Assembly: GCF_015390235.1 (NCBI RefSeq)
Contig: NZ_VUOH01000004.1
Location: 186,001 to 250,000 of the forward strand
DNA: 64,000 nt
Source: Quadrisphaera sp. INWT6
GTDB lineage: Bacteria; Actinomycetota; Actinomycetes; Actinomycetales; Quadrisphaeraceae
Direction of reading: 5' to 3'
The notes under the pieces are model-generated. The model ran no database searches, was not told where the DNA came from, and saw only the letters and a list, made by a program, of their open reading frames with translations. Each line of letters starts with the position of its first letter. Positions within the stretch are counted from its first letter, which is position 1. The translations under genes and the position numbers were made by a program. Positions 41,494 to 49,382 of this stretch are shown here, one piece after another.

Positions 41494-41843
41494 CCGTTCG
41501 CCTGTCCGGTCCGCTCAGGGACCGCTCACCGGGCGCACCGGAGCGGACGCTCAGGGTTGACGGCCGCGGTCGATCGGCGACGATCGGAGTGCATGCGTGG
41601 CAGCCCAACGCGACGCGGCGGTCTTCCTCATTAGACCGTTCAGGCGGACCGCTGGTCTAGGCCATCCGTGGGCCTCGAGGTGACACGTCAGCGCCTGCTC
41701 CCACAAGATCATGCGTGAGCGGGCTCCCTTCGCTGCTCCGTCAGGGCCGTCTGAGGGCGCCAGCTCGCTCGACTGCTCCTCTGGATGTCTTGCGCATGGC
41801 TGGCCGCTGGACGGCACAACTGCCCACGCTCTCTGGAGTCACG

Positions 41844-42068
41844 ATGGGAATTCTGAGCCTCGTCCTAGGCCTCACTGCCATCACTTCGGTAGGCGGAGTC
41901 ATCTTCGGGCCCATTGCCTTCTTCGTGGGTGTTCTCACTCACAAGCGAGCGGCAGTGGACAGCGACCGCAAGCTGGGCAGGGTCGGCGCCTGGCTCGGCG
42001 CCATAGCTTTCGTGGTGTGGTCGTTGATCGTGGCCATCTCGATCGTGGTTATCGTCCATTCCGAGTAA
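41844..42068 (+). CDS. Two-helix membrane protein, DUF4190-like
   Basis: 74 residues, start ATG at 41844 with TGGAGT 5 bases before. Helices ILSLVLGLTAITSVGGVIFGPIAFFVGV and VGAWLGAIAFVVWSLIVAISIVVIV with a basic loop KRAAVDSDRKLG between, close to the DUF4190 layout. An upstream start at 41715 would add 43 residues that look unnatural. A 29-bp unit follows at 42164. Confidence 0.6.
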   Translation: MGILSLVLGLTAITSVGGVIFGPIAFFVGVLTHKRAAVDSDRKLGRVGAWLGAIAFVVWSLIVAISIVVIVHSE

Positions 42069-42163
42069 TCATCAGGTAATCTCGTGCAGCGCTAATGAAG
42101 TCGGCAGTTGGGCCTGCGGCGTCACTGACGCTCATACCGCTTGACTGGCTGCCACCGCTACCC

Positions 42164-42192
42164 AGTCAGCGTCTCGTTGACCACCGCTAACC
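42164..42192. repeat. 29-bp palindromic unit
   Basis: AGTCAGCG-TCT-CGTTGACC (42164-42182), then ACCGCTAACC. Sits between the converging genes at 41844-42068 and 42213-42692. Confidence 0.75.
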
Positions 42193-42212
42193 GGGTGGCG
42201 GGAGCGGAGAGG

Positions 42213-42692
42213 TCAAGGCGTCGTGACGCTCGTGATGCTCAGGTAACCCGTGAGGCTGTTCAGACAGGCGGCCGGAGCGTCGGACCACTGGTCCCGCACC
42301 TGGTGGAAGTCACCGGGGCCACCCTGACCGCCGCCTCCTTCCAACACATCTCCAACGGCGTACGTCAAGTTCTGTCCTGTCTGCGGGTCCCTACCCACGA
42401 TCACCGCGCGCCCCGACGCGTCGGCGCGTGAGCCGGCTGGCAGGCCGAGGAAGAAGGTGCCGCTTTCGTTCTTGATGGCCAGGCAGCCGCCGTCAGAGAC
42501 AACCAGTTCCCCGCCAGCGGGGAGAGCGGCGCTACCACCGGCAAAGGACAGGGGGTTAGTGAAGGCAGTGACCCCGTGCTTGAGCTTGATCTCGCCACCG
42601 GTGTGGGTGACGTAGTAAAGGGCAGAGAGACCAACTACCGCGATCGCCATCCCCGCCAAGACGACGCGCGTCTTCATGGGAAGTGGAGTCAC
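42213..42692 (-). CDS. Membrane-anchored protein of unknown function
   Basis: 159 residues. An N-terminal helix (TRVVLAGMAIAVVGLSALYYV) is followed by an external domain with two cysteines (VVSDGGCLAIKNESGTFFLG and PAACLNSLTG) and strand-rich sequence (YAVGDVLEGGGGQ). Start: GTG at 42692, led by AGGGAG 7 bases upstream; ATG at 42677 is the alternative. The layout (one helix, small Cys-paired ectodomain) is like the lipoprotein at 41056. The gap 42693-43320 has no intact gene. Confidence 0.6.
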   Translation of the reverse strand: MTPLPMKTRVVLAGMAIAVVGLSALYYVTHTGGEIKLKHGVTAFTNPLSFAGGSAALPAGGELVVSDGGCLAIKNESGTFFLGLPAGSRADASGRAVIVGRDPQTGQNLTYAVGDVLEGGGGQGGPGDFHQVRDQWSDAPAACLNSLTGYLSITSVTTP

Positions 42693-42915
42693 GGTGTTCT
42701 CCCTGGTCGGAACGCACAGTGGTGTGATCGCCTACTTGGGCAGGTGAGCTGCTTGCGAGCCGCCGGTGACGGCTGGCGGTTGGCACTTAGATGATCTCAT
42801 CGACTCTCCTCTGACGTCGCGCTTGTTGTGCATGTTGCGCATGTGCCTGATCAAAGGAGTTGGCGGATCAGGAGGCAGGCGAGGCTCACGCACATGCGCC
42901 AGATGACCTTGCCCT

Positions 42916-42973
42916 AGTCGGCGTCTCGCTGACCGCCGCTGTCCGGTCAGCGTCGCCCCGCCCTGTTAATGGC
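42916..42973. repeat. Two tandem 29-bp units
   Basis: First copy AGTCGGCG-TCT-CGCTGACC (42916-42934), then GCCGCTGTCC, then a second copy at 42945 with a preserved left arm GGTCAGCG and a degenerate right one. The spacing between copies is 29 bp. Confidence 0.8.
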
Positions 42974-43061
42974 TCGAAGGACGACGACCAACACCGTCAC
43001 TGCCACCGCAGCGAAGGCGAGAAGCACGAGCAGAAGCGCCGGGTTGTCAAAGATCGCTCAT
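42947..43061 (-). pseudogene. Remnant of a small membrane peptide
   Basis: The readable part is FDNPALLLVLLAFAAVAVTVLVVVLRAINR, ending with TGA at 42947-42949 inside the second 29-bp unit of this site. No start codon is in frame; an ATG (43059-43061) leading to MSDL is one base off. A one-base indel would restore a peptide of about 37 residues. Confidence 0.35.
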
Positions 43062-43320
43062 ATGGCATGAACGTAGACCCAAGGACGAGTTCCTGCGCCA
43101 AGTCTCGTGGCGTGTCTTACAGACGACCGCTGTCCGGGGGGTTCGCCCGTACGACCCCACTCACTTCGAGGGCCACTAGGTAGCCGCTCTCTGGGCGTCG
43201 CAGGCCCTTTCGCTAGCCCGGCGGCTGGCTTCGCTTGCCGTCTCACGCGGGACCGCTTACCGGGCCAGTGTGCGCAGAAGCGCTCATCGGGCTCACCGGC
43301 GCGAGGCGTCGCCGCTTAGC

Positions 43321-44076
43321 TCAGGGCGCATCCTTGGGCGGCATCATCAGGCCCGTTGAGTCCGCGAACTCTGCGAGAAAGTCCAGGTGGCCGTCGTCTT
43401 CGGCGCCAGGGGTCAGCTCTGAGCGGCAGTGCGTCACCCATGCCTCGAACTGCTGCTGGGCTGCCTGCCGGCTCCCGGCGCCCAGGTGCATCCGCACCGC
43501 CAGCAGACGGTCCGGGCCAGCGCCGGCATCACCGCAGATGTCGCGGGAGTCCACGGGCACGGCCTCGAGCTGCTCGAGGATGGACTGCCGCGTGCTGAAG
43601 CGCTGCAGCCAGGGCAGGGCGTCGCTGTGTAGCAGCTGAACCTGCAGCGCTGCCGCGGACTGTGGATCGTGCAGGGAGAACATCCAGTTCAGGTCTGGAT
43701 CAAAGCTGACGAGCTGCTCGCGGATGTCGCAGTCGTAGTCGTTCACCCACTCCTTCGCGGCGCGGCTGCTTGAGGTCGCTGGGTCGGTGTCGCTGCGGTG
43801 GACGTGCTGCAGCTGCCAGGACTCAGCGATGTGCACCCCGAGTTGGACGCCGAACAGGCCCCGCAGGTTCATGTGCACCCCGGGAACCTCCCCGACGCCG
43901 GACGGGTCGGCGGGGCCGAGTAGGTACTTGATGACGTGTACAAGGCCGGGCTGGACGGTGCGGTTGAAGGTGTACCGGCGTTTGCGGAACCCGGCGGCTG
44001 TCAGCGCTGGGTGGATCTGGGCCACGACCTCGCGCATCGCGTCGGCTTGCGGTGTCCCCACGCTGCCAGCATGCAT
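43321..44076 (-). CDS. DUF4304 family protein
   Basis: 251 residues, start ATG at 44076. DUF4304 features: ADAMREVVAQIHPALTAAGFRKRRYTFNRTVQPGLVHVIKYLLG (helix and strand with K-R-R-Y-T-F-N-R), VHMNLRGLFGVQLGVHIAESWQ, a cysteine in YDCDIREQLV, and the closing helices with ALPWLQRFSTRQSILEQLEAV. Family members occur in immunity-like and phage-related loci, but the role is not known. The upstream gap to 44201 holds a short GGGACCGCTCACCG motif at 44168. Confidence 0.75.
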   Translation of the reverse strand: MHAGSVGTPQADAMREVVAQIHPALTAAGFRKRRYTFNRTVQPGLVHVIKYLLGPADPSGVGEVPGVHMNLRGLFGVQLGVHIAESWQLQHVHRSDTDPATSSSRAAKEWVNDYDCDIREQLVSFDPDLNWMFSLHDPQSAAALQVQLLHSDALPWLQRFSTRQSILEQLEAVPVDSRDICGDAGAGPDRLLAVRMHLGAGSRQAAQQQFEAWVTHCRSELTPGAEDDGHLDFLAEFADSTGLMMPPKDAP

Positions 44077-44200
44077 CCCGCTCACGCCGGAGTCACCGTA
44101 GGCGCCCGCCGGCCGCGACACGGAGCTCCTCGCCGGTGATGACGAACGGCGCCGCTGCTCATCGCACTAGGGACCGCTCACCGAACGTTGTGAGCGTCCG

Positions 44201-44821
44201 TCACTCCTGGGACCAGTGGCCTGTCCACAGGGAGGGGTCGGGCCAGCCATGGTCGGAGTCGGTGAGGAAGGGATAGGTCTCCGAGCCCAACGGGCTGCCG
44301 TTGTGGTCGAGCGCCCGCACGAGCACCTCATCTCGCCAATTGCGCACCGGACGGGCCACGCTGAGCAGTCCGCTGGCGGGCACGGGAAGACGCCTGTGCT
44401 CCTCGCCGTGCACGAACTCCACCGAGGTCACTGCCTTGGAGGCCATGACCGTGACGTCCCCACACCAGCTGTGGCCCCCGACGAATGCGAGCTGTCCGGT
44501 GAGCACCCACAGGTGTTCACCGTGCCAGGGCTCGAAGGCACCCTCGGGACGGTGCAGCACCCACTCGGGCATCACAGAGCCAGCTGGTGTGTCGGGTGCG
44601 CGCCACCGTCCGCCCCCGTCGTGGGAGAGCAAGTAGGTGTCATCGAGGAGCTCTCCGTCTGCGTCGCGACGCAGGACCAGGACGGAGCCGAGCTGGTCCC
44701 AGCTGCCAGCTGCAGCGATGGCCTGTTGCTCAGGTAGGAGTTGTGGAGGCAGCGGCGGGGGGCCACTGGTTAGAGCGTCGACCATGTCTTCTGTGGTCAT
44801 CTCGGATCGATCACCCATCAC
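44201..44821 (-). CDS. Hypothetical soluble protein
   Basis: About 206 residues if the GTG at 44821 is used. It has a proline-rich N-terminus (PPPLPPQLLPEQQA), then a mixed alpha/beta region with WDQLGSVLVLRRDADGELLDDTYLLSHDGGGRW, LHRPEGAFEPWHGEHLWVLTGQLAFVGGHSWCGDVTVMA, and FVHGEEHRRLPVPASGLLSV. Histidine- and tryptophan-rich but no motif recognised. An ATG follows at 44818 or 44797. It is the last gene before the 29-bp unit at 44939. Confidence 0.6.
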   Translation of the reverse strand: MMGDRSEMTTEDMVDALTSGPPPLPPQLLPEQQAIAAAGSWDQLGSVLVLRRDADGELLDDTYLLSHDGGGRWRAPDTPAGSVMPEWVLHRPEGAFEPWHGEHLWVLTGQLAFVGGHSWCGDVTVMASKAVTSVEFVHGEEHRRLPVPASGLLSVARPVRNWRDEVLVRALDHNGSPLGSETYPFLTDSDHGWPDPSLWTGHWSQE

Positions 44822-44938
44822 GGCACCGTAACCACGTTGCCGCTGGATGCCGCTGATGAAGTTGGCTGGGGCGTTTCCCGCCTCCTCGCCCGCTCATGGC
44901 GGTGATCCCGGCACCAGTCTCAAGTGGGACCGCTGGAC

Positions 44939-44967
44939 GGTCAGCGTCTCGCTGACCACCGCTGGAC
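44939..44967. repeat. 29-bp palindromic unit, perfect
   Basis: GGTCAGCG-TCT-CGCTGACC (44939-44957), the best palindrome of the family, then ACCGCTGGAC. The sequence before it, GGGACCGCTGGAC, matches the unit's end, so a degenerate copy sits upstream. Confidence 0.9.
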
Positions 44968-45041
44968 GGACGCCTGCTCCCCCGTAAGCGACGATGACGG
45001 ACACAACTGACCGTCTCGGAGGGGTTCGCTGGGCGCAGCGC

Positions 45042-45200
45042 TCAGGTCCGACGAAGGTGGACCCAGACGACAACCAGCACACTGACCAGCCAGGCGCCGA
45101 CGGCGACGAAGACGGAAGTAGCTAGCCGTCCGCCGAAGACGACACCGAGGTAGGCCAACGCTGCGAAGAAGACAGCCAGCAGGACTACGCGCAGCCACAT
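45042..45200 (-). CDS. 52-residue membrane protein in block B
   Basis: ATG at 45200: a first helix LRVVLLAVFFAALAYLGVVFGG and a second helix VAVGAWLVSVLVVVWVHL, then LRRT. Codon use fits coding. It is the intact partner of the decayed copy at 35009. The duplicated block B spans about 45083-45260 and ends with 24 bases identical to block A. Function unknown; size and topology resemble the 62-residue protein just upstream. Confidence 0.55.
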   Translation of the reverse strand: MWLRVVLLAVFFAALAYLGVVFGGRLATSVFVAVGAWLVSVLVVVWVHLRRT

Positions 45201-45260
45201 CAACCTGGAACCAGTCCTCAATGTTGCTCCCCATCTTGGGTGCTGGCTGCCGCGTCCTGC
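45083..45260. repeat. Block B of the duplicated segment
   Basis: Same orientation as block A (35009-35172), with about 16 bases more in the middle. The best part is 45130-45260 against 35042-35172. It encodes most of the 52-residue protein on the minus strand. Confidence 0.75.
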
Positions 45261-45328
45261 TGGCGTCAGTCCAGCGACGGACTGTTCTGGCGCGTCAGGT
45301 TCGTGTGCAACTTGGACCCCCGCTGTTC

Positions 45329-45357
45329 GGTCAGCGTCTCGCTAACCAGCAAGACCG
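45329..45357. repeat. 29-bp palindromic unit
   Basis: GGTCAGCG-TCT-CGCTAACC (45329-45347), then AGCAAGACCG. Follows the stop of the 62-residue membrane gene. Confidence 0.8.
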
Positions 45358-45369
45358 TTGCACCCCACG

Positions 45370-45558
45370 TCACAAGAACAGGAAAAGCGTCCCTGTGGCG
45401 CAGAGGGCGACCCCCAGCACGAGGGCTCTGACACGGAATCGACGTCGCTGACGGGTGTCCACTCCGGCGCCACGGGCGCCGGCGCCAAACGCCATGAAGA
45501 CCCCGACGAGCAGCAGCAACATGCCTGGGGCCAGTAGTAGGGCGCCGACACTTGTCAT
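45370..45558 (-). CDS. 62-residue two-helix membrane protein
   Basis: ATG at 45558. Helix 1: VGALLLAPGMLLLLVGVFMAFG, a basic loop (ARGAGVDTRQRRRFR), helix 2: ALVLGVALCATGTLFLFL. Codon use is consistent with a real gene. Same layout as the 57-residue gene at 5357. Upstream lies a 29-bp unit at 45613. Function unknown. Confidence 0.6.
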   Translation of the reverse strand: MTSVGALLLAPGMLLLLVGVFMAFGAGARGAGVDTRQRRRFRVRALVLGVALCATGTLFLFL

Positions 45559-45612
45559 GAGTGGTGTTCCTTCCGCGGTCCTGTCAGCCGTTCAGTGACC
45601 GCTGAAGTGTCC

Positions 45613-45641
45613 GGTCTGCGTTTCGCTGACCACCGCGGTCA
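45613..45641. repeat. 29-bp palindromic unit, last
   Basis: GGTCTGCG-TTT-CGCTGACC (45613-45631), then ACCGCGGTCA. It is the rightmost copy found, 55 bp before the 62-residue gene start. Confidence 0.75.
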
Positions 45642-46258
45642 CTGACGCGGACAGGCGGGCCTCCACAGGTGGGGGAAGGGCGATGCCTTCGGTGTCCTGC
45701 GCTGACGTGGCGCCGTGGTGGGGCCGACGATGGTCAGTGGGCCAGGAGTGCCGGTGTCAGCGGCTCAGTGGAGTGCGCACCTGACCGCCGTCAGCGACGG
45801 CCCCAGGCCGCGGATCCGGTTGTTGTCACTCTCAGTGCGCAAGTCTCGTTCGACCCGCCCGGTGGTCCGTCTCACTCCGGTGCGGCGACTGAAGATCGAC
45901 ATGGGTCGCCTGTGCTTGCGGCATCGGCGACCCCTTCGCACAGACGACCGGTCCCGCGACGTCGCACCGCTCCCGTGTCGTCCAGGGGGCGCTGTCCCTC
46001 CACACGTGGTCTCCGTGGCCCTGCAGAGGCGACTCGTGGTGCTGACGAGTTCTGCGACGCCTGCAGTCAGCCGGTGACTCCCGCGCAGGCCGCGGCTGTG
46101 CGTACGGAACCGCTGGTCGGGCGGGGGGCAAGGCCCGGAAGGAGGCAGCGCTGCCCCCAGCCGGGTCGACCCCCAGCACGACCCTTCTGACCTGCGAGCC
46201 CCCGCCGCAACCCGCCGTCCGCAGTCCGCCGTCCACAGCCCACCGCCGTACGACGTCG
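45642..46258. other. Gene-poor interval
   Basis: No convincing gene in about 617 bp. One short frame on the plus strand around 46040-46190 has a Cys-x2-Cys pair (EFCDACSQPVTP) but no proper start. A CCGCCGTCC-type short repeat occurs near 46215-46240. Marks the right end of the accessory stretch. Confidence 0.5.
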
Positions 46259-47725
46259 TCAGTGGTGGCCGGCGACCCTCCCCGCGAGCCCCGCGAGCGG
46301 TGACGTCCGGGTGCGCCCGCGCGCCTCCGCCGCGTCCGCGGCCCGGTAGGCGGCGTACAGCCCGTGGACGGCGAGCCACCGCAGGGGCTCGGGCTCCCAC
46401 CGGCGCACCCGGTGCCCCACCCACGGCAGCTCGGTGAGCGTCGTGCGCTGGCCGAGCACGAGGTCGCGCAGGGTCCGGCCGGCGAGGTTGGTGGCGGTGA
46501 CGCCGGTGCCGACGTAGCCGCCCGCCCAGGCGAGCGCCGTGCCGTCGTCGGCGCGCTCGAGGCCGACGGACGCGTGCCAGTCGCGGGGGACCGCCAGGAC
46601 CCCCGACCACGCGTGCTCCAGCGGCGCGCGCCCGTCGGGGGTGAGCTCGCGGAGCACGGGGAAGAACCGCTCCAGCACGGTGCGGAGCCCCTCGACCGTG
46701 CGGGCGGGGGTCTCGCCGTCGGCGGTGGTACGGGCGGTGCGCGAGCCGTAGGAGTACGGGACGCCGCGGCCGCCGATCGCGATCCGGTCGTCCGCGGTCC
46801 GCTGCGCGTACGCGTAGACGTGCGCCGCGTCACCGAGCGTGGCCCGCCCGTCCCACCCGATCGCTTCCCACACCGCCGCCGGCAGCGGCGCGGTCACGAC
46901 CATGGAGGAGTTCATCGGGAGCCAGTCGCGGTGGTGGCCGGCGAGGTCGGCGGTGTACCCCTCCGTGGCGCGCACGACCACGCGGGCCCGCACCTCACCG
47001 CGCTCGCCCCCGAGCCCGCCGACCTCCGTCACCACCCGACCCGGCGCGACCGAGGTGGCGCGCGTCCCCTCGTGCAGCTCCACCCCGAGCCCGACGACGG
47101 CGTCCGCCAGACCCCGCGCCAGCTTCGCGGGATGGATCCGCGCGCAGTGCGGGTGCCACAGCGCCGCCGACGTCCCCGCCACGCCGATGCGCGCCGTCGC
47201 CTCCTCGGCGTCGAGCCACCGCACGTCGGTCCCCGCGCGCGACGCCATCGACGCGTGCAGCGCCCGCAGCCTCGCCAGCTGCGCCGGCCCGCGCGCCACG
47301 GTGTGCTCCCCGCCGAGGTGCACGTCGGCGTCGATCCCCTCCGCCGCGGCGACGCGCACCACCTCCTGCACCGTCTCGTCCACCGCGAGCTGGAACGCGT
47401 CGACGGCGGCCGCCCCGTGGGAGCGCCGGTACCCCTCCACCCCGCCGGTGATCTCGTTGGTGAGCCAGCCCCCGTTGCGCCCGGACGCCCCGCACCCCGC
47501 GAACTCCCGCTCCAGCACCACCACCCGCAGCGACGGGTCGGCGCGCTTCAGGTAGTAGGCGGTCCACAGCCCCGTGTACCCGCCGCCCACCACCGCGACG
47601 TCGCACTCCAGGGGCGACGACGACGGCGGCAGCGGCGCCCGCCGCTGCCCGGCGGCCGGGAGCCCCAGCTGCTGCCACCAGAAGGACGTCCCGCCGTCAC
47701 GAACCCCGCCCACCGCGCGCTCCAC
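46259..47725 (-). CDS. FAD-dependent oxidoreductase (DAO family)
   Basis: 488 residues. The Rossmann FAD motif is CDVAVVGGGYTGLWTAYYL near residue 40, followed by VVVLEREFAGCGASGRNGGWL, the DAO-type loop. Later segments: VVRATEGYT, YGSR and a C-terminal GGYVGTGVTATNLAGRTLRDLVLG, all typical of glycine/D-amino-acid oxidase-like enzymes such as gamma-glutamylputrescine oxidase relatives. The substrate is an amine or amino acid, not further resolved. Start: GTG at 47725, with GAAGA before. Divergent from the gene at 47775. Confidence 0.85.
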   Translation of the reverse strand: MERAVGGVRDGGTSFWWQQLGLPAAGQRRAPLPPSSSPLECDVAVVGGGYTGLWTAYYLKRADPSLRVVVLEREFAGCGASGRNGGWLTNEITGGVEGYRRSHGAAAVDAFQLAVDETVQEVVRVAAAEGIDADVHLGGEHTVARGPAQLARLRALHASMASRAGTDVRWLDAEEATARIGVAGTSAALWHPHCARIHPAKLARGLADAVVGLGVELHEGTRATSVAPGRVVTEVGGLGGERGEVRARVVVRATEGYTADLAGHHRDWLPMNSSMVVTAPLPAAVWEAIGWDGRATLGDAAHVYAYAQRTADDRIAIGGRGVPYSYGSRTARTTADGETPARTVEGLRTVLERFFPVLRELTPDGRAPLEHAWSGVLAVPRDWHASVGLERADDGTALAWAGGYVGTGVTATNLAGRTLRDLVLGQRTTLTELPWVGHRVRRWEPEPLRWLAVHGLYAAYRAADAAEARGRTRTSPLAGLAGRVAGHH

Positions 47726-47774
47726 CGGTCGATCTTCTCGCGCGCGAGCGGGCCCGCGGCGCGACGATGGGCGG

Positions 47775-48260
47775 GTGCCCGCTGTGAACCCCGCCGTGCT
47801 GCGCCAGCTGGTCGCGCTCGCGGCCAAGCGCGGCCCCGACGCCATCCGCTGGATGACGATCGTGGCGCCCTACCTGCGCGAGCCCGAGACCCGCGACAGG
47901 TTCCGCTCGCTGACCCAGCGCTGGTCCGACGCGCGCTCGGCCAAGACCCCCGAGTCGCGCCTGGCGCAGCAGATCGCCGCCCTCGTCGACCACGCCACCT
48001 CCGCCCGCGCCGACGCCGACGGCGACGCCCAGCGCGCGCAGGCCGACGCCTGGCTCCGCCGCGCCCGCGCCCTGGAGCGCTCGCGGCACCTGCTGCTCGG
48101 CACCACGACGCCGTCGAAGGCCGACGCCCCGCGCCGGCGCCAGGCGGTGGAGCGGCTCACCCCGGAGATCGAGCGGCTCCGCACCGAGATGCTCGAGGCG
48201 ATGCTCACGCTCGGCCACGGTGACGGTGACGGGTCCGACGGCGGCGCTGCGACGACCTGA
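47775..48260 (+). CDS. Helical hypothetical protein
   Basis: 161 residues, start GTG at 47775. Mostly helical and charged (LRQLVALAAKRGPDAIRWMTIVAPYLREPETRDRFRSL, AERLTPEIERLRTEMLEAML-like end) with a Gly/Asp-rich tail. Similar small helical proteins sit next to oxidoreductases in several actinomycetes, but no function is known. A 66-bp hairpin follows directly. Confidence 0.6.
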   Translation: MPAVNPAVLRQLVALAAKRGPDAIRWMTIVAPYLREPETRDRFRSLTQRWSDARSAKTPESRLAQQIAALVDHATSARADADGDAQRAQADAWLRRARALERSRHLLLGTTTPSKADAPRRRQAVERLTPEIERLRTEMLEAMLTLGHGDGDGSDGGAATT

Positions 48261-48268
48261 CGTCCGGG

Positions 48269-48334
48269 TGCTCCGCAGATGGGCCCCTTCAGCGTGACCA
48301 GACGGTCACGCCGAAGGGGCCCATCTGCGGAGCA
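48269..48334. terminator. Long hairpin between converging genes
   Basis: 31-base arms pair with a single A/C mismatch around a 4-base loop (AGAC at 48300-48303). The arms run TGCTCCGCAGATGGGCCCC through GCGTGACC. With no T-tract it would be a bidirectional terminator of the stable-stem type for the genes ending at 48260 and 48357, or a site for a protein. Confidence 0.7.
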
Positions 48335-48356
48335 GCGCGACCCGGCTCCGCGGCCC

Positions 48357-49223
48357 TCAGACCACCGGGCCGCGCCCGAGGCGCACGGTGCTCGACTCGA
48401 CGCGTCGCCTCAGGTCCGACCACCGCGACCACACGGCCCACCCGAGCAGCACCACGGCGCCCACGGCGGCCAGCGCCGCCAGCACCCCGCCGCCCTCGCG
48501 GGCACCCGCCCCGAACGCCACCGCGAGCAGCCCCCACACCGCGGCGAGCGTGCTCGCCGCCCGGGCCCGCCACCGCGAGACGACGGCGGCGCCCGCCCCC
48601 AGGGCCAGCAGCAGAGCGCCCGCCTGCCACGCGGCGGCTCCCGCGCCGACCACCGGCAGGCCCAGCCCGGCCAGCGCCGAGGCGAGGTTCACCGGCACGG
48701 CCACCGCCGACCACCCCGTGTACACGCCGAGCGTGCCGATCAGCAGGAGCCGGGTGGGGACGCCCATCAGACGCCGGTGCCGCAGCGCGGTGCTGTACGC
48801 GACCACCAGCAGCGCGAGCACCACCACGAACACCGCGAAGGTCGCCCACGCCGGGGCCGTCGCCGCGACCACGAGCCACGCCGTGAAGCCCGCCATCGCC
48901 CCCATCAGCGGCCAGGCCACCCGGCGCAGGGCGGGCTCGTCACCGCGGTGCGCCGGCAGCTGGTGGACGCCGTACAGCAGGCACCCCGCGACCACGACGC
49001 CCCAGATGCTGAAGGCCCACCCCGCCGGCGTGATGAGCAGGTCGGCGCTGGTGCCGGAGGGGCGGCCGCCCCCGGTCGCCGTGGCCACGACAGCCGCCAG
49101 GACCTGCGCGACGGCCAGCACGAGCACCCCCCAGCGGCGGCCGCGGGAGACCAGCGACGGGCAGGCCGGGGCGGGCGGGGGAGCGGAGGGGAGGACGCCG
49201 GCGGGCATCCCCCAGTGTCCCAC
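48357..49223 (-). CDS. TspO/MBR-like or related multi-helix membrane protein
   Basis: About 288 residues (GTG at 49223; ATG at 49208 gives 283). Seven or eight helices: WGVLVLAVAQVLAAVVAT, ITPAGWAFSIWGVVVAGCLLYG with the family-type P-x-G-W-x-F-S-I-W-G motif, MGAMAGFTAWLVVAA, FAVFVVVLALLVVAY, LLIGTLGVYTGWSAVAVPVNL and AAWQAGALLLALGAGAAV. The motif matches the tryptophan-rich sensory/TspO-related group (often annotated from the FSIWG motif), though the fold has more helices than TspO. Role is inferred at best. Confidence 0.6.
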   Translation of the reverse strand: MGHWGMPAGVLPSAPPPAPACPSLVSRGRRWGVLVLAVAQVLAAVVATATGGGRPSGTSADLLITPAGWAFSIWGVVVAGCLLYGVHQLPAHRGDEPALRRVAWPLMGAMAGFTAWLVVAATAPAWATFAVFVVVLALLVVAYSTALRHRRLMGVPTRLLLIGTLGVYTGWSAVAVPVNLASALAGLGLPVVGAGAAAWQAGALLLALGAGAAVVSRWRARAASTLAAVWGLLAVAFGAGAREGGGVLAALAAVGAVVLLGWAVWSRWSDLRRRVESSTVRLGRGPVV

Positions 49224-49382
49224 CGCTGGGTCAAGAGACGGTCAAGAGATGGCTGGGAGGTCTTCCGGGGCGAGCACGCTGCGTCGTCGTGAGCCTCGTC
49301 CGACGCAGCGCGCGAGGAGGCTGCTGACCCGCCCGGGTGGCCGGGGCGCGGCGGGGGAGGACCTCCGCGCCACCCTGCCCCG

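Noticed and set aside
42860..43319. Plus-strand frames in the gap 42693-43320
   Set aside because: They run through the 29-bp units and have unnatural residue composition, with no ribosome site.
46040..46190. Possible zinc-ribbon fragment with Cys-x2-Cys
   Set aside because: No start codon, no second Cys pair, and downstream residues are low complexity.
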